Shown: positions 7,497 through 15,284, counted from the stretch's first letter. The stretch is 19,230 nucleotides of DNA from JALYGY01 sp963800975 (GCA_963800975.1 CAWDDB010000017.1:1-19230), one strand, 5' to 3'. The notes: generated by a model from the sequence alone, not told the origin. Numbers and translations are program-made.

Positions 7497-7646
7497 GCGT
7501 TGCATTTTTTCGCGAGGTCTGCCTCCCCGCGCCCAATAAGACTCTTTTAGGAAGCCGTGGACAACCCCGAGGCCGAGCCTCGACGGGTCCGTTGTTACGG
7601 CGTACTCCCCCGCGTCCACTCGTGAAACAGGCCGAACCTCCCGCAT
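7497..7646 (-). pseudogene. GNAT acetyltransferase, N-terminal fragment
   Basis: The ATG at 7646, with GGAAGCG a few bases upstream, opens MREVRPVSRVDAGEYAVTTD then PSRLGLGVVHGFLKESYWAR and RPREKMQR. The pattern TTDPSRL...VVHGFL..SYWARG.PRE is the familiar start of one GNAT acetyltransferase subfamily. After about 50 residues the frame shifts and resemblance ends. The acetyl-CoA-binding core is missing, and DNA for the neighbouring intact GNAT follows 127 bases later. It is therefore a decayed or deleted gene, not an extension of the neighbour. Confidence 0.55.
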
Positions 7647-7855
7647 ATTCGCTTCCCGACGAGAAGGTTACATACTTCTTCGTCCTCTGCCAACCTCGCG
7701 GCACCCCCGTGTGACAGGGTTTATGTCCTAGTCTGTAGCAGGGGGCGCGTGTCCGCGAGTCGAAGCGGTCGGGGGAGAAGGTCGGGCGCCTGGTTGATGG
7801 TGTGGGGCAGCACCGCGGGCCAGGGCGTTTGGGATCGATCGGCCTGGCTGGCGCT

Positions 7856-8173
7856 TTAGCATCCCGTCTGCCCTCGCCACAACTCCCAGGTTCGACCGAC
7901 CTGTCCCCGGTTTGCGGCGGCCGAGGCTCTGATCTCTCCCGCAGTCAGGTACGTGACGGGGCCGAGTTTGATCGCCTCGGATTGGAGGCGCGCGTTGTCG
8001 TCGGCATACACGGCGGCGAAGATGGCCTCGGGCACGCTACCGCCGACGGCAGTCATGCCGTGTCCGCGCATGAGCACGACAGAGGCGGTTCCCAGGGGCG
8101 GCGCCAGCGCCGCGCCGAGAGGTCGGTCGCGGACGAGCAGAAAGGTTGCCACGCACGCCGCGAAGCCCGCAGT
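7856..8173 (-). pseudogene. Class II aldolase/adducin domain, C-terminal fragment
   Basis: The minus strand reads AGFAACVATFLLVRDRPLGA then LGTASVVLMRGHGMTAVGGS VPEAIFAAVYADDNARLQSE AIKLG to a TAA at 7856-7858. MRGHGMTAVG with its metal-ligand histidine, followed by an alanine-rich helix, is the C-terminal half of class II aldolases (fuculose-phosphate aldolase or L-ribulose-phosphate epimerase-like). The upstream half with the HxH zinc ligands is missing; an in-frame TGA precedes residue 1 near 8175. A normal protein is 210-260 residues, and about 100 remain. The substrate is unknown. Confidence 0.7.
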
Positions 8174-8210
8174 TCATCCTCGGTTTTCCTCTCTCACAGA
8201 CCACTGATGG

Positions 8211-8576
8211 TCAGTCGGTGTACCGGTTGGTGTCGGCGCCGTCGCGGTGGCGTAGGCGGGCGCCGGCGAGGACCTCCGGGTCCATGAGGCGCGCGTTGAC
8301 CCCCATCCGGTTCTTGTTGCGGTTTGCGGCGGCCCAGTGCGAGACGCAGCCGCAGTTCCGGCAGCGGTGGAACTCGATGGACCTGCTACCCCACATGTAG
8401 ACGTCGGTGGGCGGGTCGGGCGGCACCATGAGCACTCGATCCGGCGGGTAGTAGGACCACAAGACGCCGTAGCGGCGGCACAGCGAGCAGTTGCACTCCG
8501 TGACCTCCGGCGGCGGTGCGTCGACCTCCAGGCGGACCGACCCGCAATGGCACGAAGCGCTTACATCAGAACTCAT
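8211..8576 (-). CDS. GFA-type zinc-binding protein
   Basis: An intact 121-residue protein; the ATG at 8576 follows GGGGAGGG. It belongs to the GFA (glutathione-dependent formaldehyde-activating enzyme)/CENP-V fold: CHCGSVRLEV at residues 9-18, ECNCSLCRRYG at 27-37, and FHRCRNCGCVSHW at 69-81 give the seven-cysteine zinc pattern (Cys9, 11, 28, 30, 33, 72, 75). Then comes MGVNARLMDPEVL, the usual end. Named members bind glutathione adducts, but most relatives have unknown substrates, and formaldehyde activity should not be assumed. It lies 54 bases downstream of the methyltransferase on the same strand and could be the last gene of that operon. Confidence 0.85.
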   Translation of the reverse strand: MSSDVSASCHCGSVRLEVDAPPPEVTECNCSLCRRYGVLWSYYPPDRVLMVPPDPPTDVYMWGSRSIEFHRCRNCGCVSHWAAANRNKNRMGVNARLMDPEVLAGARLRHRDGADTNRYTD

Positions 8577-8630
8577 TACACGAACCCTCCCCGTTGAAGT
8601 TGCAAAGGCTTCAGGCGAACAGACGGGTAG

Positions 8631-9293
8631 TCATCGCGCGAGGCGTCTGAGCGCGATGACATTGTCGGTGACGGTAGCGGACTGCCCGTTCGGGCCGGTG
8701 GCGTCCCGTTCCGAGGCGCCAACGAAGTCCCGGTGCCACCGACAGGGGTCCAGGTCGAGCGTCTCCAATGATTCCTCCGGGGTCGGGAAGGCGGTGTCCG
8801 AGTCGGCCCACGACCACGGCGCGACCGAGGCATGCTCGACGATCAGAAGTAGACCTTCTGGGGCTACAGCCCGCGCCGCGGCCTGCAGAACGCGCGTGCG
8901 CGGGAACTCGACCGGAGAGTGCAGGAACAGGGCAGTGACCAGATCGAACCGGCCTTCGGGAAAGGTGTGCGTCAGATCGTGCCGCTCGAACGCGATGAGA
9001 TCCGACACCCCTGCGGTTTGCGCATTCTTCGCCGCACGGGCGAGGACCGTGCCGGACACGTCGACGGCGACCACCCGCCAGCCGCGCCGGGCCAGCCAGA
9101 CGGCGTCGTCTCCCTGGGAACAGCCCAGATCGAGCGCGGTGCCTTCGGGGAGCGGCCCGGCGAACCTGACGAGGGCACCGCTCGGTCTTCCGCTCGATTG
9201 TCGTATGGAGGCCCGATAGTGCTGCTCCCAGAACCGCTCGGACAGGCTGCCGCCGCCTTCGCCGTGAACCTCACCGATCATCGGCCCCGTCAA
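8631..9293 (-). CDS. Class I SAM-dependent methyltransferase
   Basis: An intact Rossmann-type methyltransferase of 220 residues from a TTG at 9293, or 216 from an ATG at 9281. The first overlaps the TGA of the flavoenzyme gene (TTGA), which suggests translational coupling. Motif I is LDLGCSQGDD at about residues 54-63; the acidic residue that binds the SAM ribose is Asp78 in RVVAVDVSG. Motif II/III regions follow in FERHDLTHTF and RFDLVTALFLHSP, and the motif after them is EGLLLIVEHASVAPWSW. The opening FWEQHYRA and overall size resemble TehB-like small-molecule methyltransferases. The substrate is unknown; pairing with a CxxC flavoenzyme suggests a thiol or selenium/tellurium compound, as inference only. 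Confidence 0.85.
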   Translation of the reverse strand: MTGPMIGEVHGEGGGSLSERFWEQHYRASIRQSSGRPSGALVRFAGPLPEGTALDLGCSQGDDAVWLARRGWRVVAVDVSGTVLARAAKNAQTAGVSDLIAFERHDLTHTFPEGRFDLVTALFLHSPVEFPRTRVLQAAARAVAPEGLLLIVEHASVAPWSWADSDTAFPTPEESLETLDLDPCRWHRDFVGASERDATGPNGQSATVTDNVIALRRLAR

Positions 9294-10285
9294 GATCTTT
9301 CCGTCCCCGTGGTGGACGACAGACGGTCCCGGTGGGCGGCGACGGCCTCCCGCGTGTCCTCGGCCATCAGATCGGCGTTGATGGCCGCCCCGGCCATCGC
9401 GCCGGCGCTAGCGGAACCCATGACCTGTGCGATGGGGTCGGCCACGTTCCCAGCCGCCCAAACCCCGGGCACGGCGGTTAGGCCCGTGGGGTCGGACTCG
9501 ACGTGCTCGCCCATGCCGGAGGGATGGGCGGTCGTCTCCAGCCCGAGGCCGGCGAGCATTCCGGCACGGGCGGCGAAGCGCGGCCCAACCACCACGGCGC
9601 TGCGCGGGACGACCTCGCCGCTTCGCAGCCAGACACCCGTGAGCCGGTCTTCGTGGACTTCGAGCGAAGCGACCTCACCTTCCACGACCGTGATGCCGCG
9701 CGCCGCGAGCTGCTCGGCCTCTTCGTCGGTGAGCTCGGGCGCTGTGTGCACGAAAAGCGTCAGGTCGGCCGTCAACTGCCGGAACAACAGCGCCTGATGC
9801 ACGGCCATGAGGCCCGATGCCAGGACGCCGACCGCCTGATCCCTGACCTCCCACCCGTGACAGTACGGACAATGCAGCACGTCGCGCCCCCATCGCTCCC
9901 TGACCCCCGGAACGTCCGGCAGCTCGTCTACCAGCCCCGTGGTGATGAGCAGCCGCCTCGCGCCGACCCGGCGGCCGTCCTCCAGCGTAACGGCGAAGCC
10001 ACCGTCGACAACCTCAGCCGAGGCGACGCGTCCGTCGAGCACCCGCGCGCCGTAGCCGCGGACCTCGGTCCGGCCAGCCTCCAGCAGCGCGGCCGGGTCC
10101 GTGCCGTCCCGGGTGAGGAACCCGTGGACCGCGGAGGCGGGCGCGTTGCGCGGCTCACCGGCGTCGACGACGAGTACCGAGCGCCGGGATCTACCAAGCA
10201 TCAGCGCGCCGCCCAGACCCGCTGCCCCGCCACCGACCACCACAACATCGTACGTGGTGTGATCTTGCCCTTCCGTCACCGGCAT
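9290..10285 (-). CDS. Thioredoxin-reductase-like FAD oxidoreductase with CPYC motif
   Basis: An intact 331-residue flavoprotein; the ATG at 10285 follows GAAGGGAAC and is preferred to a frame that runs further upstream. The FAD-binding motif is DVVVVGGGAAGLGGALMLGR (residues 13-32), with VVDAGEPRN closing it. The redox-active pair is Cys139 and Cys142 in LHCPYCHGWE. The second nucleotide-binding region is AVGVLASGLMAVHQALLF, lacking the usual G-x-G-x-x-A/S of NADPH-dependent thioredoxin reductases. The FAD domain ends with GVWAAGNVADPIAQVMGSAS. CPYCHGxE and the weak NADPH motif recall the GliT/DepH-type dithiol oxidases as well as many actinobacterial 'thioredoxin reductases'. It follows the HTH-cupin gene by 56 bases and overlaps the methyltransferase. 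Disulfide chemistry is likely; the true substrate and electron partner are not known. Confidence 0.85.
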   Translation of the reverse strand: MPVTEGQDHTTYDVVVVGGGAAGLGGALMLGRSRRSVLVVDAGEPRNAPASAVHGFLTRDGTDPAALLEAGRTEVRGYGARVLDGRVASAEVVDGGFAVTLEDGRRVGARRLLITTGLVDELPDVPGVRERWGRDVLHCPYCHGWEVRDQAVGVLASGLMAVHQALLFRQLTADLTLFVHTAPELTDEEAEQLAARGITVVEGEVASLEVHEDRLTGVWLRSGEVVPRSAVVVGPRFAARAGMLAGLGLETTAHPSGMGEHVESDPTGLTAVPGVWAAGNVADPIAQVMGSASAGAMAGAAINADLMAEDTREAVAAHRDRLSSTTGTERS

Positions 10286-10341
10286 CTTGTTCCCTTCTTT
10301 CTTACGTTTCGCTTCCGTGATTGCTACCCGACGCGCTTCTG

Positions 10342-11031
10342 TTACCTGCCCCCGCCCGCGTCCACTTCGTGCAACCCGCGATGGTCTTCCCTGAACGGGT
10401 GGGGACGCCCGGGGGACCCCCCTCTGTGGGTACACGGCACGCACGAGACCATCAGGACCTCCGCGTCCTCCTCGGAGAAAACGTCGAAGCGATGCCGCAA
10501 TCTGGCATCGAAAAAGGCCGCGTCTCCAGGTTCGAGGACCGTCCTTTCATTGCCCAAAGTGAGCCTGAGTTTCCCCTTGAGCATGTACAGCCATTCCTGG
10601 CCGCCGTGCTCGTGGTCGTGGTGCTCGGTGTCCACCCGGTCGGCCGGGAAGACGACCTTCACAGCCGTAAGCCCCTCCGGCCCGGCCTCGGGCATCAGCG
10701 GCTGAAAGCGCAGCGACCAGGTTTCGTGGAACGGGGCCTCAGCCCCCCTCACCACCGTGCCCGGCCCCGGCTGCTCGGGCTCCTCGAAAAGCTCGTTGAC
10801 GGGGACGCCCAGGCCAAACGCCAACCTCAACAGCCCGTCTAAAGACGGCTGCCTCTCCCCGGACTCCAGCCGCGACAAGTGCGCCACCGACGTGCCCGAC
10901 GCCTCGGCCAGGACCTCGAGCGTCATGTCCCTGTCCCTGCGCGCCCGACGTATCTTGGCCCCAAGCCCCGAGAGCACGCGCCCCACCCGATCCCCTGCGG
11001 GCCTCTCGCCCGCCGTGCCTAAAGTCTCCAT
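10342..11031 (-). CDS. HTH (XRE) transcriptional regulator with C-terminal cupin domain
   Basis: An intact 229-residue protein; the ATG at 11031 follows AGGGTGGTG. Residues about 22-80 form an XRE/Cro-like helix-turn-helix: LGAKIRRARRDRDMTLEVLA then SGTSVAHLSRLESGERQPSL, and GLLRLAFGLGVPVNELF. Residues about 120-205 are a cupin_2 barrel: EHHDHEHGGQEWLYMLKGKL gives cupin motif 1 with its His and Glu metal ligands, and LEPGDAAFFDARLRHRFDVF gives motif 2. The order HTH then cupin is standard for ligand-sensing repressors of this type. It heads the flavoenzyme/methyltransferase unit and has a perfect palindrome directly upstream, so auto-regulation of the operon is likely. The tail contains CVPCTHRGG, which may bind metal or redox-sense; that is inference. 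Confidence 0.9.
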   Translation of the reverse strand: METLGTAGERPAGDRVGRVLSGLGAKIRRARRDRDMTLEVLAEASGTSVAHLSRLESGERQPSLDGLLRLAFGLGVPVNELFEEPEQPGPGTVVRGAEAPFHETWSLRFQPLMPEAGPEGLTAVKVVFPADRVDTEHHDHEHGGQEWLYMLKGKLRLTLGNERTVLEPGDAAFFDARLRHRFDVFSEEDAEVLMVSCVPCTHRGGSPGRPHPFREDHRGLHEVDAGGGR

Positions 11032-11048
11032 GTCACCACCCTACCATA

Positions 11049-11076
11049 GACAATTAATTTGCGCAAATTAATTGTC
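11049..11076. promoter_or_regulatory. 28-bp perfect palindrome, probable operator of the HTH-cupin gene
   Basis: The half-site GACAATTAATTTGC is followed at once by its exact reverse complement, with no spacer. It begins 18 bases upstream of the ATG of the HTH-cupin gene. It is far more A/T-rich than its surroundings. A dimeric XRE-type repressor bound here would block the promoter of the regulator and the two downstream enzymes. No convincing -35/-10 pair was found around it. Confidence 0.7.
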
Positions 11077-11137
11077 ATTTCCCCTCCCGCGGCGCCGGCC
11101 TTACCAGGGGTCGCCGCGGCGTGGCGTAGCGAGCGGC

Positions 11138-11287
11138 GTCCGCAAGGTGGACCTGAAGGCCATCGAGGCCGTGAGGAGACTGCAGCGCAACCCCAACCTC
11201 GGCGCCTTCCGGGTCCACGCCGCGCTCGTACAGATGGGCTTCGACCGAAGGATCCGAGCGGGAGTGAGAGGGCGTGTACGTTGGTAA
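11138..11287 (+). mobile_element. Transposase N-terminal remnant (integrase-type)
   Basis: The plus strand reads RKVDLKAIEAVRRLQRNPNL GAFRVHAALVQMGFD, then degenerates and stops at 11287. The pattern ...RRLQRNPxLGxFRVHAAL.QMG is typical of the helix-turn-helix start of integrase-core (DDE) transposases. No catalytic region follows. No terminal repeats were seen, so it is a fragment only. The remaining parts of 11077-11515, on both sides of it, contain no recognisable gene. Confidence 0.5.
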
Positions 11288-11448
11288 ACGCCGGGGAGAT
11301 CCTTCTCAGCGTGGCGACAGCCAGCTTCGCACGGTTTGCGAGCAGGTCTCCCGGGGGAGCCCGAGGCCTTTCGCCGTTTCTGCCACGCCGGACCGCAGCA
11401 GCTATGCGTTGCGCTATGGTTGGCTTAGTCTCGGACGTATGGGCTGAC

Positions 11449-11472
11449 ATGGGGTGCCGAAAGACCCCATGA
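11449..11472. terminator. Hairpin downstream of the NmrA-like gene
   Basis: CATGGGGT and ACCCCATG form an 8-bp perfect stem with an 8-base loop. It lies 44 bases after the stop of the minus-strand NmrA-like gene. There is no T-run, common in GC-rich bacteria, so the role is inferred from position. Confidence 0.4.
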
Positions 11473-11515
11473 CGAACGCCGCGACCCGTGGAGGAAATCC
11501 GAACGCGGCTGCCGA

Positions 11516-12433
11516 TCAATCCAGTGCGTGCTCCACCGCCTGGCGGTAGGACTGAGGCGAACGACCGAGGATCGTCCGGATGGGCGTCGGATCGCCGCTC
11601 ATGTCGACCGGCAGGCTGTCCGCCAAGCCCTTGAAGGAACCGCGAGGCATTCTGCTCACCCGTTCGATCAGCGGCGCGAACAGACCGAGCAACGTACGCG
11701 GGACATGGATCTTGACCGGATGGCGCCGGCCGAGGTATTCCGCGGCAATGTCGGTCATCTGGTCGGTCGTCAGGACGTCATCGGAGCCCACTTCGTAGTG
11801 GTGGCCGAAGGACCGCGGGTCGTCAAGCACGCCGACCAGGTAGTAGGCCAGGTCGTCCACGGCGACCGTACGCATCCTCTGCTTGCCGTTGCCCAGTCCG
11901 ATCGCGACGGGCCTCTTGGCCCCGCTGACGATTGCATCGAAGCCGGTTCCACCCCGCCCGACGATCATACCGGGTCGTATGACGGTCACATCCAGACCGC
12001 TGCCCAACAGGAACTGCTCCGTCTGCCAGCGCCCACGTAACCACGCGCTCGGCGCGTCGGGCGCGATGCCGATGGACGTGACGTAGATCAGGCGACGCAC
12101 GTCGTGCGTCTCGCATGCCCTCACGATGTTCTGCAAGCCGGTCTTCTCCACATCCATGAAGTCCTGGCCCGATGAGTTCGCTCCTTGGGGCGACAGGGTG
12201 TGGATGCAGATATAAGCTGCTCGGACGGATTCCAGCGCGTGCTCCACCGACGCGGCATCCAGAATGTCGCCTTGGACGACCTCACACCCGGCGTCGGCCA
12301 GGTTTCGAACGCGGGTCGCGTCACGAGCCATGCAGCGAACCGTGCGCCCGTCTGCGAGCAGTGCCCGTGCGACGTGCCTGCCAAGGAAGCCCGAGGCCCC
12401 GATGACGAGAATTGTGCTGTTGACCTGTGACAT
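11516..12433 (-). CDS. NmrA-like NAD(P)-binding protein (atypical SDR)
   Basis: An intact 305-residue protein. The ATG at 12433 follows CAGGAGGGACT, a strong ribosome-binding site. The N-terminus holds the atypical-SDR cofactor loop ILVIGASGFLGRHVARALLA (G-x-x-G-x-x-G at residues 12-18). RCMARDATRVRNLADAGCEV and QGDILDAASVEHAL follow as in NmrA-type proteins. YVTSIGIAPDAPSAWLRGRW and TVIRPGMIVGRGG mark the substrate side, where the classic Y-x-x-x-K is absent. The C-terminal half (VKIHVPRTLLGLFAPLIERV) resembles complex-I-subunit-like/NmrA hydroxylase-type relatives. It may be a redox sensor or a reductase; the substrate is not known. It stands alone on the minus strand with a hairpin after it. 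Confidence 0.85.
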   Translation of the reverse strand: MSQVNSTILVIGASGFLGRHVARALLADGRTVRCMARDATRVRNLADAGCEVVQGDILDAASVEHALESVRAAYICIHTLSPQGANSSGQDFMDVEKTGLQNIVRACETHDVRRLIYVTSIGIAPDAPSAWLRGRWQTEQFLLGSGLDVTVIRPGMIVGRGGTGFDAIVSGAKRPVAIGLGNGKQRMRTVAVDDLAYYLVGVLDDPRSFGHHYEVGSDDVLTTDQMTDIAAEYLGRRHPVKIHVPRTLLGLFAPLIERVSRMPRGSFKGLADSLPVDMSGDPTPIRTILGRSPQSYRQAVEHALD

Positions 12434-12524
12434 AGTCCCTCCTGAGACCTGCTAGGCGGTTACGGTTCGTTCGACTCGATCAGCCACGAGGACGAAGAGG
12501 CGGCCCATCGAGTGGTCGGAAGAT

Positions 12525-12560
12525 CGCAAGGGAAGGAAGCGTTTCACCGACGAGTTTCGG
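12525..12560 (+). mobile_element. Possible IS3-type OrfA start fragment
   Basis: Codons 12525-12560 read RKGRKRFTDEFR. RKRFTxEF(K/R) is the hallmark N-terminus of many IS3-family OrfA proteins. It breaks off immediately, nothing of the rest is found and no start codon precedes it closely. This is a short match, so chance is possible. Confidence 0.25.
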
Positions 12561-12615
12561 CTCTGCGGCGATTTCCGTTACGAGTTCTCGGGCCCCATTC
12601 TGCACGTTTCAAGCC

Positions 12616-12640
12616 CACTTGGCCACGTTTAGGCCAAGTG
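12616..12640. repeat. Inverted repeat, 9-bp stem
   Basis: CACTTGGCC and GGCCAAGTG pair perfectly around a 7-base loop. It lies about 180 bases upstream of the NmrA-like start and 220 bases after the xylulokinase stop. It could be a terminator or an operator; no T-run is present. Confidence 0.4.
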
Positions 12641-12754
12641 CTTGCGTAGGTGGTCCCGGGGGCAAGGTGGCGGCCGAACCGCGGACGGTCACGAGGTGTC
12701 CTCGCGAGGCACATCGCTGAATGGAGTCGACGGTCGCGCCTGGCCTGAACGCGT

Positions 12755-12779
12755 CGACGGGTGCGTCCCTCACCCGTCG
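12755..12779. terminator. Hairpin downstream of the kinase operon
   Basis: CGACGGGTG and CACCCGTCG pair perfectly with a 7-base loop. It lies about 80 bases after the stop of the minus-strand xylulokinase-type gene at 12861. The stem is strong and GC-rich, but there is no T-run. Confidence 0.4.
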
Positions 12780-12860
12780 GCGCGGGCCGTCTTCCGGCGA
12801 CGGATCCGTTGCACACTTGGTTTGCGGTCCGCGCCTCGGCGCGTGGCGATGTTTTGCGCT

Positions 12861-13767
12861 CTATCCCGAGCGACGAGCGTACAACTCCGCGTACTGACCG
12901 TACGCTTCGGAGTACGCTTCCCCCTCCGCCTCGGGTTTGATCTCCTCCATGTGGTCCGTCGCCACGCCGAGCGTCTCGACATCGCGGTCCGAGTGCGCTC
13001 CTACGGCCAATTCGCCCAGCAGCGCCGCTCCGATGGCGGACACGTTCGCGTCCGGCAGCACGCGCAACGGACGCTCCAGAACGTCGGCGAGCAGCTGTCT
13101 CCAGAGGGGGTTTGAGGTTCCTCCTCCCCCAAGCAACAACTCGGGTGCCAGAACGCCCGTTTTCTCCAGAGCGTCTAGACCCTGTCGCAGGGCGAACGCT
13201 ACCCCTTCGAGCGCGGCCCGCATGAGGTGAGGCCGTCCGTGGTTGAGGCCCATGCCCGACCAAACCCCACGGGCGTCGGGATCGAAGTGCGGCGTGCGCT
13301 CCCCGACGAGGTAAGGCAAGAAGGTCACCCCTTCGGCCCCGGGCAGCACCGAGAACGCCTCGTTGTAGACCTCGGGCCAGGAGAACCCCATCAGGCGGCG
13401 CACCCACTCGAGCGCCAACCCGACGTTCTGGATCGCGGCCATGGAGTACCAGGCGTGATCGGCCGTGGCCCGGTACAGGTTGACGGACCCCTCGGGGTCC
13501 CAGACTGGTCCGTCCCGGAGCGCCACGATCTGTCCCCCGGTGCCCACCGTCAACTGGACTGAGCCCGGTCTTAGCCCGCTGCCCAGCATCGCCGCCGCTG
13601 TGTCACCCGCCCCGGCGGCCACGGGCGTTCCGGTCGGTAGCCCGAGATGCTCCGCGGCCTCGCGATTTGTGCCTCGCCGATCGCCCGTGAGGACGCGTGG
13701 TGTAACCTGGCAGGAGCCGGAACCCGCGCGGTCCCGACTCGAAGCGCGGGCGGTCTTGTACGGTCAT
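12861..13767 (-). pseudogene. Xylulokinase-like FGGY kinase lacking its N-terminal domain
   Basis: The C-terminal domain is intact and in one frame, from about 13740 to a stop at 12861: EAAEHLGLPTGTPVAAGAGD with the catalytic-type Asp of GAGD, LTVGTGGQIVAL, FLPYLVGERTPHFDPDARGV, and the second FGGY signature region GLNHGRPHLMRAALEGVAFA followed by LLLGGGGTSNPLWRQLLADV. These are xylulokinase (XylB) features; the enzyme phosphorylates D-xylulose or a related ketose. The probable original start is the ATG at 13767 (AGGACAGGGG upstream; MTVQDRPRFESG). It is in a different frame, and the whole FGGY_N domain of about 220 residues is missing between them. That is a domain-size deletion plus a frameshift, 42 bases after the stop of the other kinase. 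Confidence 0.75.
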
Positions 13768-13809
13768 GGCTCTATATCCCCTGTCCTTTCGCACTCGCGC
13801 ATCGCACCA

Positions 13810-15284
13810 CTAACGTGTTCGCCTTGCTTTCTGCCAGGCGTAATGCGTGGCCCCGAGCTGTCTGCGAAGCGGCTCGTAGACCTCGGAGTGCAAGCGTTCG
13901 TATACGGGCCGTTCTCCGGATGGACTGTGGACGTGTGGCTCGTAGCCGGGGGCAGGGACCGAGTCATGGTTTTTGAAGATGCCGGACCCGACCCCGGCCA
14001 GCATGGCCGCGCCGCGGGCGACGCACTGGGGATCGGAGACGACGCGCACGGGCAAACCCGACGCGTCCGCCTTCAGTTGACGCCACAGGGCGTTCCTCGC
14101 CCCGCCTCCTATTACGGTGAGGTTTTCGAGCCCGGTTCCGGTAGCCCGCGCGGCTTGCTTCAATGTAGCGTCGATCTCCAGCGTCAGTCCCTCGAGCAGT
14201 GCCCTCAGAACGTGTGCGGGATCTCCTTCTTTGCTGAGGGCGCAAAATGCCATCCCGTAATCCTCGCCGTGCAGGCGCGGCAGCACCACGCCGCCTTCGC
14301 CGGGAGATAGCGTTTCGGCCCATTCGGTCCAGCGCGGAAGGTCTTCTTCGTCTCCCTGGAGCAGGCGCAGCATCCACTCCACGGCACCCCCCGACTCGGG
14401 AAGCGAGGCGGCAACATAGAAGCCCCCAGGCACAACGTGCTGGCCCACCAGGAGATCCAAGTCGTAGACGGCGTTGTTCAAGGGGGGGCTGTGCAGGGTG
14501 AGCAGGCACGCTTCTGCCGTGCCCATGGAGTCCACGACCTCGCCGGGCCGCATGGCCCCAGCGCCGAAGACGCCGCACACGTGATCGTGGCCGCACACCG
14601 CGACAGGGATGCCCTCAGGGGCGGAGATATTCCGCCCGACGGAAGCCAGGAGCCCACCCACCCCGGTCCCGGCCTCCCGTACCGGCGGGAGCAATTCGGG
14701 TGGCACCGCGGCGAGTTCGCACAGCTCTTCGTCCCACTCGCCACGGTCGATCCGGAAGAGCAGCGTGCGGCTCGCGAGCGAGGGATCCGTGCCCCGCTGC
14801 CCGGTCATGCGGAACGCCAGGTACTCTGCCACGCCGAGCCAGCCCGTGGCCTCCTTCCAGGCTTCGGGCGAATTCTCCTGTGCCACTCCAGCTTGCAAGC
14901 CGTGTGGATGGGCCCGAAGTGGAGCCCAGTTCGGCAGAACAGCTCAAAAGGATCCATCCGATCTCCCCACCTGGCCGCCTGGGGGACGGTTCGTCCGTCG
15001 AACCATGCGATGGCCGGGATGAGCGGCCCGCCAGCGCGGTCGACCAGGAACCCCGACTCGGCTATTCCCGAGATGCCTATGGCCTGCGGAGGGCCGAACC
15101 GCTCCGATACCTGCCTCATCGCCTCGAAGGCCACGTGTTCGATGGCCGACGCCTCGTACTCGGCGCCGCCGTTCGGGAGTTGGCGAGTAGGAGTCGGACG
15201 TTGGAAGCTACCGAGGAGGCGACCTGCCTCATCGTACATGCACGCCTTCGTGCATGTCGTCCCAATATCTACGCCCAGCAACAT
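13810..15284 (-). pseudogene. FGGY-family carbohydrate kinase with one frameshift
   Basis: The N-terminal part reads MLLGVDIGTTCTKACMYDEA (DIGTTxTK phosphate loop), then AIGISGIAESGFLVDRAGG, PAIAWFDGRT and LHFGPIHTACKLEWH. A single-base loss in the AGGAG run near 14875 moves the frame; the rest continues as NSPEAWKEATGWLGVAEYLA FRMTG, the CGHDHVCGVFGAGA motif with its catalytic Asp, DSMGTAEACL, and GGGARNALWRQLKADASGLP. The joined length is about 491 residues, normal for FGGY kinases. It phosphorylates a sugar, polyol or sugar acid; the CGHDH motif suits fuculokinase- or AI-2-kinase-like members more than xylulokinase. An ATG at 15284 is used here, but in-frame starts at 15317 and 15332 are possible. 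It is transcribed divergently from the SorC-type regulator. Confidence 0.8.

Larger units (their letters stand above)
12434..12860. other. Gap between NmrA-like gene and kinase operon: hairpins, one possible IS remnant
   Basis: No gene is recognised here. It holds the promoter and ribosome-binding site of the NmrA-like gene (near 12440), a nine-codon stretch at 12534-12560 (RKRFTDEFR) like an IS3-type OrfA start, and two perfect 9-bp-stem hairpins at 12616-12640 and 12755-12779. Confidence 0.45.

Noticed and set aside
6762..7646. A 294-codon open frame on the minus strand as one gene.
   Set aside because: Only its first 50 codons are protein-like (GNAT fragment). The rest runs in another frame over the intact GNAT at 6917-7369 and is Arg/Gly-rich shadow sequence.
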